Source: Oerskovia enterophila (GTDB lineage: Bacteria > Actinomycetota > Actinomycetes > Actinomycetales > Cellulomonadaceae). Taken from it: 64,000 bases of DNA. Positions 54,505 through 63,765 of this stretch are shown in pieces; within the stretch, counting starts at the first letter, position 1, and each line of letters starts with the position of its first letter. The stretch lies in NCBI RefSeq assembly GCF_001692445.1, contig NZ_MAQA01000011.1:1-64000 (forward strand), written 5' to 3'. The notes below the pieces were generated by a model. It was not told the origin of the DNA, did no database searches, and worked only from the letters and a program-made list of their open reading frames with translations. Position numbers and translations under genes: made by a program.

Positions 54505-56748
54505 TCAGTGCGTGATCGAGAACCTCGAGTACAACCACCTGAGGTGCTTGGGGGCCCACCAGTTGGCCCGGCCCAGGAGCGTCATGGTGGCCGGCACCAG
54601 CAGGATCCGCACGATCGTCGCGTCGATGAAGACCGCAACCGCCAGCGCGAACCCGACCTCCTTGATGACGAGGAGCTCGCCGAACACGAAGCCCGCGAAG
54701 ACCACGATGATGATGGCCGCGGCCGAGGTGATGATGCGCCCGGACCGCTGCAGGCCCAGCCGCACGGCCTCGTCGTTGGACAGCCCCGCGTCGTGCAGCT
54801 CCTTGATGCGCGAGAGCAGGAAGACCTCGTAGTCCATGGCCAGGCCGAACGCGAACGCGATCACGAGCGCCACGACGTAGGTCTCGATCCCGCCCGCCGA
54901 CGAGAAGTCCAGCACCCCCTCGAGGTGCCCCTCCTGGAACACCCACACGAGCACGCCCAGAGACGCGGCCAGCGACAGCGCGTTGGTCAGCAGCGCCTTG
55001 ACCGGGATGAGCACCGAGCCCGTCATGAGGAACAGCAGCACGAACGTCGCCACCACGACGATCCCCACGGCCCACCACACCCGGTCCGCGAGCGCCGCCC
55101 GGAAGTCGACCTGCCCGGCCGCCTGGCCCGTGACGTAGAAGTCGAAGCCGGGGTCCAGGGCCCGCACCTCGTCCACCACGGCCACGGCCTCGGGGCCGCC
55201 CGCGTCGTCGGTGTCGACATGGACCCCGACGACCGCGTGGTCGGTGCCGACGGCGACCGCCGGGTCGACCCGCTCGACGTGCTCGAGGCCCGCGATCTCC
55301 TCGGCCCAGGCCTGGGCCTGCTCGGGCGTGGAGTCGGTCACGACGCGCAGGTCGGGGGCCTCGGACGCGGGGAACTGGGCGGTGACCTCGTCGACGAACT
55401 CGCGCTGGGGCGAGCTCTGGGGCAGGAGCTCGATGCCCGAGTTGCGCATCTGCAGCCCCAGGACGGGCAGCGCCAGGACGATCAGGACCGCCACGGTGCC
55501 GAGCATGACCCACACCGGGTGGCGCTGGACGCGTCCGGTCAGGCGGGAGAAGACGCCCTCGTCGGACTGGACGTCGGCGGTGCGCGCCAGGACGGCCCGC
55601 AGGCCGGGGACGCGGCTGAGGACGCTGGGGGCCACCAGCCGGTGCCCGGCGAGGGCGAGCAGCGCGGGCACGAGCGTCATGGCGGTGGCCACGGCGATCA
55701 GGATGATCGCGAGCCCGGCCGCGCCGATCGCCCGCAGGATGTCGGGCTCGAAGACCATGAGTCCCGCGATGGAGATGGCGACGGTCAGCGCCGAGAAGGC
55801 GACGGTCCGCCCCGCGGTGGCCATGGTGCGCACGACCGCAGTCGTGACCTCGGTCCGGGCCGCGGGGTCCGGGGTGCCGGCCGGGGAGGGGTCCCGCTCG
55901 TCGACGAGCCGGTGCAGCTCCTCGCGGAAGCGCGAGACGATCAGCAGCCCGTAGTCGATCGACAGGCCCAGGCCCAGCAGCGTCACGACGTTGACGACCG
56001 ACGCGTCGATCGTGAGCGGGTACGACAGGGCGAGCAGGACGCCCAGGCCCGCGCCGATCGAGGCGATGGCCCCGGCCATGGGCATCGCGGCCGCGAGGAA
56101 CCCGCCGAAGACGAGCACCATGACGAGCAGCGCGATGGGCAGGGCGATCATCTCGCCCGTGGTGAGGTCCTTCTCGACCTGGGACGTGATGGCCTCGACG
56201 ATCAGGTCGTTGCTCGAGACGAGCCCCGTCGCGCCCGGCGCGGCCTCGGCCAGGTCCGCGGGAACGGCCTCGAGGCGTTCGACGACGTCGCTCGCCGCGA
56301 CGGCCGTGGTCTGCTCGTCGAGGCCCGCCTCGAGCGTGACCGACACCAGGAACCCGTCCCCGTCGGCCGCGACGAGGGACTGGGCGGCCTCGGTCTCGAC
56401 GCCCCCGGGGATCACGAACGGGTCGACGACCGTCGCGACCCCGGTGATCGCGTCGAGCTGCTGGTGCACGGGGTCCATGGCCTCGGCGACCGCGGGGTCG
56501 GCCGGGTCGGCGCCGCTCACGAGCAGCGAGATCTCCTCGCCCGTCGTGTCCTGGTCGGTCAGGATCTGCGTCCCGCGCTCGCTCTGCGAGCCCGGGACGG
56601 CGGGCTCACCCGTGGTCAGGCGGTCGAACAGGCTCTCGCCGTGGACCCCCACGACGGCGAGCGCGAAGCCGAGGACGGTCAGCACGACCCAGACGGCGAC
56701 GGTCAGGCGGGGACGGTGGGCGACGGCGCGCCCCAGGCTCTCGAACAC
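54505..56748 (-). CDS. MMPL family RND transporter
   Basis: 747 residues, about 12 transmembrane helices in two MMPL halves with two large extracytoplasmic loops (about 40-200 and 400-560). The sterol-sensing-like motif GLGLSIDYGLLIVSRFREEL and the mirrored FGLAMDYEVFLLSRIKEL carry the proton-relay Asp-Tyr pair. Actinobacterial MMPL proteins export lipids, siderophores or drugs. The frame is open 165 codons further up, but homology starts at GTG 56748 (MFESLGRAV). A paired GTGCGAC repeat lies 65-90 bp upstream. Confidence 0.9.
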   Translation of the reverse strand: MFESLGRAVAHRPRLTVAVWVVLTVLGFALAVVGVHGESLFDRLTTGEPAVPGSQSERGTQILTDQDTTGEEISLLVSGADPADPAVAEAMDPVHQQLDAITGVATVVDPFVIPGGVETEAAQSLVAADGDGFLVSVTLEAGLDEQTTAVAASDVVERLEAVPADLAEAAPGATGLVSSNDLIVEAITSQVEKDLTTGEMIALPIALLVMVLVFGGFLAAAMPMAGAIASIGAGLGVLLALSYPLTIDASVVNVVTLLGLGLSIDYGLLIVSRFREELHRLVDERDPSPAGTPDPAARTEVTTAVVRTMATAGRTVAFSALTVAISIAGLMVFEPDILRAIGAAGLAIILIAVATAMTLVPALLALAGHRLVAPSVLSRVPGLRAVLARTADVQSDEGVFSRLTGRVQRHPVWVMLGTVAVLIVLALPVLGLQMRNSGIELLPQSSPQREFVDEVTAQFPASEAPDLRVVTDSTPEQAQAWAEEIAGLEHVERVDPAVAVGTDHAVVGVHVDTDDAGGPEAVAVVDEVRALDPGFDFYVTGQAAGQVDFRAALADRVWWAVGIVVVATFVLLFLMTGSVLIPVKALLTNALSLAASLGVLVWVFQEGHLEGVLDFSSAGGIETYVVALVIAFAFGLAMDYEVFLLSRIKELHDAGLSNDEAVRLGLQRSGRIITSAAAIIIVVFAGFVFGELLVIKEVGFALAVAVFIDATIVRILLVPATMTLLGRANWWAPKHLRWLYSRFSITH

Positions 56749-56812
56749 CCGGTCAGCATGGCACCTCGGCCGGGACCTCGCCGGGTCGTGCAGGATGTGA
56801 GCGGACCGCTCC

Positions 56813-56838
56813 CACGGTGTGCGACGGCACGGTGCGAC
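56813..56838. promoter_or_regulatory. GTGCGAC repeat upstream of the MMPL gene
   Basis: CACGGTGTGCGAC (56813-56825) and CACGGTGCGAC (56828-56838) place two GTGCGAC half-sites 13 bp apart. They resemble the CGCACCGTGCGACG pair upstream of the DUF1349 gene (15457-15492), at a similar distance from the start codon. Confidence 0.55.
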
Positions 56839-57001
56839 AGGGCCCTCGGGGCACGGCGTGGCGCAGGCTCGTGGACGGGTGCGGCAGGTGCCGTGCCGAC
56901 CTGCCCGGGCCCGCCCGCGCGAGCGCCGGTGCGGGCCGGCACGAGGCCGCCCGAGCGGGCGCGTGTCGGTGCGTGTGGGTGGCGGTGCGTAGGCTCGGGG
57001 C

Positions 57002-58546
57002 ATGCTTCCCGGGATGGACCTGTTCGACGCCGCGACCTCCGGCACCCAGGGGACACCCCGCCCGGGGCCGGGCTCGCCCCTCGCTGTGCGCATGCGCCCC
57101 GCGGCCCTCGAGGAGGTGGCCGGGCAGGAGCACCTGCTGGTCGCCGGCTCGCCGCTGCGACGCCTGATCGACGTGGACGGACCCGGCGCCTCGCGCGCGG
57201 CCCCCGGCTCGGTCATCCTGTGGGGCCCGCCCGGCACGGGCAAGACGACCCTCGCCTACCTCATCGCCTCGACCTCCGGCCGGCGCTTCGTCGAGCTCTC
57301 GGCCGTGACCGCGGGCGTCAAGGACGTGCGCCAGGTCATCGACGACGCCCGGCGCCGCCTGGCCACGGGCGGCGAGGAGACCGTCCTGTTCATCGACGAG
57401 GTCCACCGCTTCTCCAAGTCCCAGCAGGACGCGCTGCTGCCCAGCGTGGAGAACCGCTGGGTCACCCTCGTGGCGGCCACCACCGAGAACCCGAGCTTCT
57501 CGGTCAACTCGCCGCTGCTCTCGCGCTCCCTCCTGCTGACCCTCAAGCCCCTCACGTCCGGCGACGTGCGCGCCCTGGTGCGGCGCGCGCTCGTCGACGA
57601 ACGCGGTCTGGGCGGGGCCGTCACGCTCGCGGAGGAGGCCGAGGAGCACCTGGTCCGCCTCGCGGGCGGCGACGCCCGCAAGGCCCTGACGATCCTCGAG
57701 GCCGCCGCGGGCGCCGCGCTCTCGGAGGTGCCGGACGCCCCGGTGCGCACCACGGGTCCGGACGACGACGCGCCGGACCCGGGCGACGCCGTCGGGCCGG
57801 CGGCCACGGACGGTCCGGGGGAGGGGACGGATACGCCTGACAGTGCGGGCGACGACGGGTCCGAGCCCGCCGAGACCGCAGAGGCGCCGGCGAGCACGCG
57901 ACCCAGCGGCACCGTGGTCGTCGACCTCGAGACCATGGAGCGCGCGATCGACGTCGCCGCGGTCCGCTACGACCGCGACGGCGACCAGCACTACGACGTC
58001 ACGAGCGCCTTCATCAAGTCCGTGCGCGGATCCGACGTCGACGCGTCCCTGCACTACCTGGCACGCATGATCGCCGCGGGCGAGGACCCCCGGTTCATCG
58101 CCCGGCGCATCGTCATCTCGGCCGCGGAGGACGTCGGCATGGCCGACCCCAGCGCCCTGCAGACCGCGGTCGCCGCGGCCCAGGCCGTCGCGCTCATCGG
58201 CATGCCGGAGGCCCGGATCATCCTCGCCGAGGCCGTCGTGCACCTCGCGACGGCCCCCAAGTCCAACGCGGCCTACCTCGGGATCGACGCGGCGCTCGCG
58301 GACGTGCGGGCCGGCAAGGTCGGCACGGTGCCCGCTCACCTGCGCGACGCCCACTACGCGGGGGCCAAGGAGCTCGGGCACGGCAAGGGGTACAAGTACG
58401 CGCACGACGCCCCGCACGCGGTCGCGCGCCAGCAGTACCTGCCGGACGTCCTGCAGGGCACCCGCTACTACACCCCCACCGACCGCGGGTTCGAGCGCTC
58501 GGTGACCGAGCGGCTCGAGCGGATCCGGCAGATCCTGGGCGACTGA
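57002..58546 (+). CDS. rarA: Replication-associated recombination protein A (RarA/MgsA AAA ATPase)
   Basis: 514 residues. Walker A GPPGTGKT (75-82), Walker B LFIDE (129-133), the [15 protein letters not shown] signature and the C-terminal tetramerisation domain with YKYAHDAP. RarA acts at stalled replication forks and single-strand gaps. An Asp/Glu/Pro-rich insert of about 60 residues (243-302) separates the AAA+ lid from the C-terminal domain; E. coli-type proteins (~447 residues) lack it. ATG 57002 or 57014 (MDLFDA) could be the start. Confidence 0.93.
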   Translation: MLPGMDLFDAATSGTQGTPRPGPGSPLAVRMRPAALEEVAGQEHLLVAGSPLRRLIDVDGPGASRAAPGSVILWGPPGTGKTTLAYLIASTSGRRFVELSAVTAGVKDVRQVIDDARRRLATGGEETVLFIDEVHRFSKSQQDALLPSVENRWVTLVAATTENPSFSVNSPLLSRSLLLTLKPLTSGDVRALVRRALVDERGLGGAVTLAEEAEEHLVRLAGGDARKALTILEAAAGAALSEVPDAPVRTTGPDDDAPDPGDAVGPAATDGPGEGTDTPDSAGDDGSEPAETAEAPASTRPSGTVVVDLETMERAIDVAAVRYDRDGDQHYDVTSAFIKSVRGSDVDASLHYLARMIAAGEDPRFIARRIVISAAEDVGMADPSALQTAVAAAQAVALIGMPEARIILAEAVVHLATAPKSNAAYLGIDAALADVRAGKVGTVPAHLRDAHYAGAKELGHGKGYKYAHDAPHAVARQQYLPDVLQGTRYYTPTDRGFERSVTERLERIRQILGD

Positions 58547-58633
58547 GGGCCGGCGGACAGAGCGAGGGCCGGTCGCCGTCAGGTCGCCGGGGCCCGTGAC
58601 CAGGGCACGGACCGCCCCCCGCGCCCCGTGCGG

Positions 58634-58833
58634 TAGACTTCTCAGGTTGTCTCCGCCCGTCAGGGCAGGGACGGCCACCTGGGACCTCGGCCCCGCAGCC
58701 CCGCAGGACACCCTCGACGCACGTCGAGGGGAGTCGCATCCTCACGGATCACGGCGGTGGCTCATCGGCTGGTCCCGCACCCGGCAATCCGCACGGGTGT
58801 GACGTCAAGAACACGACAGGACAGGAACACACT
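58634..58833 (+). promoter_or_regulatory. rpsD promoter and long structured leader
   Basis: TAGACT (58634-58639) is a likely -10, giving a 5' UTR of roughly 185 bases. Within it lies a perfect hairpin CCCTCGACG-CA-CGTCGAGGG (58711-58730), followed by more GC-rich pairing potential. Free-standing rpsD genes often carry autoregulatory leaders that bind S4; I cannot match this one to a named class. Confidence 0.5.
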
Positions 58834-59460
58834 GTGTCTTCAGTGACTCGTTCGCGCCGCCAGGTTCGCCTGAGCCGCGCGCTGGGCCTCGCGCTCACGC
58901 CCAAGGCAGTCAAGCACTTCGAGAAGCGTCCCTACCCGCCCGGTGAGCACGGCCGTGCCCGTCGCCGCACCGAGTCGGACTACGCGGTCCGTCTGCGCGA
59001 GAAGCAGCGTCTGCGCGCCCAGTACGCGCTCCGCGAGAAGCAGATGGCCCGTGCCTACGAGGACGCTCGCAAGGACGCCGGTCTGACCGGTGAGGCCCTG
59101 GTCGAGAACCTCGAGATGCGTCTCGACGCCCTCGTGCTGCGCTCCGGCTTCGCCCGCACCATCCTGCAGGCACGCCAGGCCGTCGGCCACCGCCACATCC
59201 TCGTCGACGGCAAGATCGTCGACCGCCCCTCGTTCAAGGTCAAGCCGGGTCAGACGATCCAGGTCAAGCCGAAGAGCCAGGCCACCACGCCGTTCCAGGT
59301 CGCCGCTGCCGGTGCGCACCGCGACGTCCTGCCGGCCGTCCCGGCCTACCTCGACGTCCAGCTCGAGAAGCTGAGCGCCGTCCTGGTGCGTCGCCCCAAG
59401 CGCGTCGAGGTCCCCGTGACCTGCGAGGTCCAGCTCGTCGTCGAGTACTACGCTCGCTGA
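58834..59460 (+). CDS. rpsD: 30S ribosomal protein S4
   Basis: 208 residues. An N-terminal rRNA-binding region (SRALGLALTPKAVKHFEKRPYPPGEHGRARRRTESDY), then the S4 RNA-binding domain (LEMRLDALVLRSGFARTILQARQAVGHRHILVDGKIV). It nucleates the 30S body and can act as a translational repressor. No zinc-binding Cys cluster, so this is the C-minus form. GTG start. It is outside the usual alpha operon, as in other Micrococcales. Confidence 0.96.
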   Translation: MSSVTRSRRQVRLSRALGLALTPKAVKHFEKRPYPPGEHGRARRRTESDYAVRLREKQRLRAQYALREKQMARAYEDARKDAGLTGEALVENLEMRLDALVLRSGFARTILQARQAVGHRHILVDGKIVDRPSFKVKPGQTIQVKPKSQATTPFQVAAAGAHRDVLPAVPAYLDVQLEKLSAVLVRRPKRVEVPVTCEVQLVVEYYAR

Positions 59461-59488
59461 TCCTCCTGCGCGGCTGCTGCCGCGTGCC

Positions 59489-59538
59489 TGCACGAACGCC
59501 TCGCTCACCGCTTCGACGGGGAGCGGGGCGTTCGTGCA
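59489..59538 (+). terminator. Terminator after rpsD
   Basis: A 12-bp outer stem TGCACGAACGCC (59489-59500 with 59527-59538) plus an imperfect inner stem, 28 bp past the stop codon. Confidence 0.75.
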
Positions 59539-59601
59539 TCCGGGTAAGGTTTCGCGAGGCGTGCCGCTCGTCGCGTCGCGCCATCGAAGGAGGAGCAGGA
59601 G

Positions 59602-59976
59602 ATGTCCGTAGGAGATGTGGCCGGGCTGATCGCCGCCATCGCATTCGTGCTGCTGGTCGGGGTCCTCGCGGTTCCTCTGGTCAAGCTCGGCCGGGTCCTC
59701 GACGAGGCCCGCGTGAGCATCAAGGAGGTCACGGACCACTCGGTGCCGATCCTCGACGAGGCCGCGACCACGGTCGCGACCACGAACAGCCAGCTCGTCA
59801 AGGTCGACACGATCACGACGTCCGCGGCCCAGGTCAGCGAGAACGTCTCGGCGCTGACCGGGCTGTACGCGGCGACCTTCGGGGCCCCGCTCGTCAAGGT
59901 CGCGGCGTTCACCTACGGCGTACGCCAGGCCTTCGCTCGCGCCTCGGGGCGCTCGGGCCCGCGGGCCGGTCGCTGA
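59602..59976 (+). CDS. DUF948 membrane protein
   Basis: 124 residues: one N-terminal transmembrane helix (about 7-30) and a long amphipathic helix with heptad character (VLDEARVSIKEVTDHSVPILDEAATTVATTNSQLVKVD), which is the DUF948 pattern. Function unknown; members occur between rpsD and alaS in many actinobacteria. GGAGGAG upstream. The stop overlaps the next start by one base (TGATG). Confidence 0.88.
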   Translation: MSVGDVAGLIAAIAFVLLVGVLAVPLVKLGRVLDEARVSIKEVTDHSVPILDEAATTVATTNSQLVKVDTITTSAAQVSENVSALTGLYAATFGAPLVKVAAFTYGVRQAFARASGRSGPRAGR

Positions 59977-60317
59977 TGCGACGGGTCTTCTGGGTCGGTG
60001 TCGGCGTCGCCATCACGGTCGTCGTGGTGGTCAAGGGGCGTCAGGTGATCGCGCGCTACGCGCCCGCCTCGCTCGTCGACCAGGCGACCGACCAGGTCAA
60101 CGCGCTCGGGGAGAAGGCGACGGGCTTCGTCGCGGTCTTCCGCGAGGAGTTCCGTACCGCGCGCGACGCCCGCGAGGCCGAGCTGCTCGCGGCCCTGCTC
60201 GCGGAGGGCCAGCCGCACCCCGACGACGTGCGCGCGGCCCGCGCCGCCCGGCGCGAGCGCACGGGCAGCCCCGACATCGACGACGACGAGGACCTCCTGG
60301 GGTACTCGTTCTACTGA
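59976..60317 (+). CDS. Small membrane protein of the rpsD-alaS interval
   Basis: 113 residues: one transmembrane helix (about 4-20), a helical stalk (VDQATDQVNALGEKATGFVAVFREEF), then a charged tail ending in DDDEDLLGYSFY. It is a standard companion of the DUF948 gene in actinobacteria and is translationally coupled to it. No known activity; the pairing suggests a membrane-linked complex. Confidence 0.8.
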   Translation: MRRVFWVGVGVAITVVVVVKGRQVIARYAPASLVDQATDQVNALGEKATGFVAVFREEFRTARDAREAELLAALLAEGQPHPDDVRAARAARRERTGSPDIDDDEDLLGYSFY

Positions 60318-60395
60318 TCCACCTGCCGGACCACCCCCGCCGGCCGACCTCCGCCCGTCGCGCAGCGCGCACGGTCCGGGAGGGAAGCAGCGCGG

Positions 60396-60409
60396 GAACA
60401 TACTTGTTC
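60396..60409. promoter_or_regulatory. Inverted repeat GAACATACTTGTTC upstream of alaS
   Basis: GAACA-TACT-TGTTC lies 66 bp before the alaS start in an AT-richer patch; CATACT (60399-60404) within it could be a -10. The GAAC-GTTC gap is six bases, not the four of LexA boxes, so any binding protein is unknown. Confidence 0.45.
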
Positions 60410-60474
60410 TAGCCGGTGCCGGCCGCCCAGCGGCGTGCCCCGGCCCGTTCCATCACCGACCTCCGAAGGACATC

Positions 60475-63168
60475 ATGCGTACCGCCGAGATCCGCAAGCG
60501 TTGGCTCGACTACTTCGCCGCCCAGGACCACACCGTCGTGCCCTCGGCGTCGCTCATCTCGCCGGACCCGTCGACCCTGTTCACCATCGCGGGCATGGTG
60601 CCGTTCATCCCGTACATGACGGGTGAGCAGACCGCGCCCTGGCAGCGTGCGACGAGCGTGCAGAAGTGCGTGCGCACGCTCGACATCGAGGACGTGGGCA
60701 AGACCACGCGCCACGGCACGTTCTTCCAGATGAACGGGAACTTCTCGTTCGGGGACTACTTCAAGGAAGGTGCCATCACCTACGCCTGGGACCTCATCAC
60801 GCGGTCGCAGGACGAGGGCGGCTACGGCATCCCCGAGGACAAGATCTGGGTGACCGTCTTCCACGAGGACGACGAGGCGCGCCGGCTCTGGAAGAAGATC
60901 GCCGGTCTGCCGGACGAGCGCATCCAGGGCCTCGGCATGGGACCCAACTACTGGTCCACGGGTGCCCGTGGGCCCGCTGGCCCGTGCTCCGAGATCTTCT
61001 ACGACCGCGGCCCGGCCTACGGCCCCGACGGCGGCCCCGCGATCGACCTCGCGGGCGACCGGTTCCTGGAGATCTGGAACCTCGTCTTCATGCAGTACGA
61101 GCGCGGGGACGGTGGGACCAAGGAGTCCTTCCCCATCCTGGGCGAGCTCACGAAGAAGAACATCGACACCGGCATGGGCCTCGAGCGCGTCGCGTTCGTC
61201 CTGCAGGGCGTCGACAACATGTACGAGATCGACGAGGTCTTCCCCGTCATCGCCGCGGCCCAGGAGCTGTCCGGCAAGCGCTACGGCGCGGACACCGACG
61301 ACGACGTGCGCATGCGCGTGGTGGCCGACCACGTCCGCTCGGCCCTCATGATCATCAGCGACGGCGTGCGCCCCTCGAACGAGGGCCGCGGCTACGTCCT
61401 GCGCCGGCTGCTGCGCCGCTCGGTGCGCGCCATGCGCCTGCTGGGCGTCGAGGACCCCTCGCTGCCCCAGCTGTTCCCCGTCTCGCGCGACGCCATGCAG
61501 GCCTCCTACCCGGAGGTCGGCGCCGACTTCGAGCGCATCTCCCAGATCGCCTACGCCGAGGAGGAGGCGTTCCGCCGCACCCTGACCTCGGGCACCACGA
61601 TCCTGGACACCGCGGTCGCGGCCGCCAAGACCACGGCCGGGGCGGGTGGCACGCCCGTCCTGCCCGGCGACCAGGCGTTCGCCCTGCACGACACGTACGG
61701 CTTCCCGATCGACCTGACCCTCGAGATGGCCGCCGAGCAGGGCGTCCAGGTAGACGAGAAGGCGTTCCGCGCCCTCATGCAGGAGCAGCGCACGCGCGCT
61801 CGTGCCGACGCGCTCGCCAAGCGCACGGGCGGGGTGGACACCGCGGCCTACGAGGCGCTGCAGAGCGAGCTCGCGCGCCCCGTGGAGTTCCTCGGCTACA
61901 CCGACGCCACGGCGTCGGTCAACGTCGTGGGCCTCCTGGTCGACGGCGTGCCCTCCCCGGCCGCGACGGCCCCGGCCGACGTCGAGGTCGTGCTCGACCG
62001 CACGCCGTTCTACGCCGAGGCCGGTGGCCAGCTCGCCGACCACGGGACGATCGTGCTCGACGGCGGCGCGACCATCGAGGTCGACGACGTGCAGCGCCCC
62101 ATCAAGGGCTTCTCGGTCCACCGTGGACGCCTCGTCGAGGGCGTCGTGGCGCTGGGGGACCCCGGCACCGCGCAGATCGACACGGCGCGTCGCAAGGCGA
62201 TCAGCCGCGCCCACACCGCGACGCACATGATCCACAAGTCCATCCAAGAGGCCCTGGGCAAGGACGCGACGCAGGCCGGCTCGGAGAACGCCCCGAGCCG
62301 CATCCGCTTCGACTTCCGCGCCTCGAGCGCCGTGCCCGCGGGGGTCCTGTCCGAGGTCGAGGAGCGCGTCAACACCCAGCTCGCCGAGAACCTCGAGGTC
62401 ACGGACAAGGTCATGCCCATCGCCGAGGCCAAGGCGCTGGGCGCCATGGCGCTGTTCGGCGAGAAGTACGGCGACCAGGTGCGCGTCGTCTCGATCGGCG
62501 GCGACTGGTCGCGCGAGCTGTGCGCGGGCACGCACGTCAAGCAGTCCGGCCAGCTCGGCCTGGTCACGCTGCTCGGCGAGTCCTCGATCGGTTCGGGCGT
62601 GCGTCGCGTCGACGCCCTGGTCGGCGACGGCGCCTACGGCTTCCAGGCCAAGGAGCACGCCCTGGTGGGGCAGCTCACGGGCCTGCTCAACGTGCGCACC
62701 GAGGAGCTGCCGGACCGGGTGAGCTCGCTCGTCTCGCGCCTGCGTGACGCGGAGAAGGAGCTCGGCGCGCTGCGTCAGGCCCAGCTCCTGGCCGCGGCCT
62801 CGAACCTCGCGGCCGGTGCGGAGACCGTGGGCACCACGCGCGTCGTGGTGCACGACGCGGGCGAGGTCGCCTCGGCCGACGACCTGCGCGCGCTCGCGCT
62901 CGACGTGCGCGGACGCCTCGCGGACTCCGCACCGAGCGTCGTCGCGGTCGGCGGCGTGAGCAAGGAGCGACCCCAGGTCGTCATCGTCACCAACGCGCCG
63001 GCGCGCGAGGCGGGCCTGCGGGCCGGCGCCCTCGCGAAGAAGGCGTCGGGCGTGCTCGGCGGCGGCGGCGGCGGCAAGGACGACATGGCCCAGGGGGGCG
63101 GCACCGACGTGTCCGCGCTCCCGGCCGCCCTCGCGGGCATCCGCGACGACGTCGCCTCGGCGCTCTGA
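60475..63168 (+). CDS. alaS: Alanyl-tRNA synthetase
   Basis: 897 residues. A class II catalytic domain (RHGTFFQMNGNFSFGDYFKE, GLERVAFVLQG), an editing domain with zinc ligands in HTATHMIHKS and ELCAGTHVKQSG, and a C-terminal C-Ala/DHHA1 domain (GGGGGGKDDMAQGGG). It charges tRNA-Ala and clears Ser/Gly mischarging. ATG 60475 with AAGGA upstream. ruvX and mltG follow on the same strand, the common actinobacterial order leading to aroE/aroC. Confidence 0.97.
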   Translation: MRTAEIRKRWLDYFAAQDHTVVPSASLISPDPSTLFTIAGMVPFIPYMTGEQTAPWQRATSVQKCVRTLDIEDVGKTTRHGTFFQMNGNFSFGDYFKEGAITYAWDLITRSQDEGGYGIPEDKIWVTVFHEDDEARRLWKKIAGLPDERIQGLGMGPNYWSTGARGPAGPCSEIFYDRGPAYGPDGGPAIDLAGDRFLEIWNLVFMQYERGDGGTKESFPILGELTKKNIDTGMGLERVAFVLQGVDNMYEIDEVFPVIAAAQELSGKRYGADTDDDVRMRVVADHVRSALMIISDGVRPSNEGRGYVLRRLLRRSVRAMRLLGVEDPSLPQLFPVSRDAMQASYPEVGADFERISQIAYAEEEAFRRTLTSGTTILDTAVAAAKTTAGAGGTPVLPGDQAFALHDTYGFPIDLTLEMAAEQGVQVDEKAFRALMQEQRTRARADALAKRTGGVDTAAYEALQSELARPVEFLGYTDATASVNVVGLLVDGVPSPAATAPADVEVVLDRTPFYAEAGGQLADHGTIVLDGGATIEVDDVQRPIKGFSVHRGRLVEGVVALGDPGTAQIDTARRKAISRAHTATHMIHKSIQEALGKDATQAGSENAPSRIRFDFRASSAVPAGVLSEVEERVNTQLAENLEVTDKVMPIAEAKALGAMALFGEKYGDQVRVVSIGGDWSRELCAGTHVKQSGQLGLVTLLGESSIGSGVRRVDALVGDGAYGFQAKEHALVGQLTGLLNVRTEELPDRVSSLVSRLRDAEKELGALRQAQLLAAASNLAAGAETVGTTRVVVHDAGEVASADDLRALALDVRGRLADSAPSVVAVGGVSKERPQVVIVTNAPAREAGLRAGALAKKASGVLGGGGGGKDDMAQGGGTDVSALPAALAGIRDDVASAL

Positions 63169-63179
63169 GCGGCGACCGG

Positions 63180-63710
63180 GTGACGTTCGACGAGCACCAG
63201 GCGGGCGTCCCTCTCCCGAGGGGCGCCCGCCTGGGCGTCGACGTGGGCAGCGTCCGGGTCGGGCTCGCCACGAGCGACCCCGACGGCCTGATCGCGACCC
63301 CCGTCGAGACGCTGGCGCGCGACCTCAAGACCGCAGTTCCGGCGCCCGACGACGCCGCGTCCCCCCTGCCGAGCGACGTCGCCCGGATCGCGGCGGAAGT
63401 GGAGGAACGAGGTGCACGTGTGGTGTACATCGGGCTCCCTCGCCATCTTTCCGGGGCAGAAGGTGCCGCCACCCAGGGGGCACGTGCGTACGCTGGACTG
63501 GTGGCCCGTGCCATCGCACCCGTCCCGGTGCACCTCGTCGACGAACGGATGACGACCGTCAGCGCCCACCAGGCGTTGAGGGCCTCGGGCCGTGCCGGGC
63601 GCAAGCAGCGCTCTGTCGTGGACCAGGCGGCGGCGGTTATCATCCTCCAGACCGCTCTGGACCGTGAGCGGAGCGCGGGGGCGCGCGCTGGAGAGTACGT
63701 AGAACGTTGA
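63180..63710 (+). CDS. ruvX: Holliday junction resolvase-like / pre-16S rRNA nuclease RuvX
   Basis: A 176-residue RNase H-fold protein (YqgF family). Catalytic Asp in LGVDVGSVRVGLA, the later ERMTTVSAHQAL block and DQAAAVIILQ are intact. Family members process the 5' end of 16S rRNA in E. coli; the original resolvase proposal is less supported. A ~20-residue loop (TAVPAPDDAASPLPSD) is inserted after the first strand pair. GTG start 11 bases after the alaS stop. Confidence 0.93.
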   Translation: MTFDEHQAGVPLPRGARLGVDVGSVRVGLATSDPDGLIATPVETLARDLKTAVPAPDDAASPLPSDVARIAAEVEERGARVVYIGLPRHLSGAEGAATQGARAYAGLVARAIAPVPVHLVDERMTTVSAHQALRASGRAGRKQRSVVDQAAAVIILQTALDRERSAGARAGEYVER

Positions 63711-63765
63711 TCGTCGTGACGTGGCAAGGACCGCCGCGCACGCACTCGTCAGGAGGCAACCTCCC

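Noticed and set aside
53632-57840. A 1402-codon plus-strand frame across the GNAT and MMPL region
   Set aside because: It overlaps the GNAT gene in a different frame and is antisense to the MMPL gene. The composition (Gly/Arg/Asp/His) is that of a shadow frame.
60396-60409. LexA box upstream of alaS
   Set aside because: The half-sites are separated by six bases instead of four and lack the flanking TC/GA, so LexA binding is unlikely. Kept only as an unassigned inverted repeat.
60409-62853. An 814-codon minus-strand frame opposite alaS
   Set aside because: alaS is certain; the antisense product is low-complexity.
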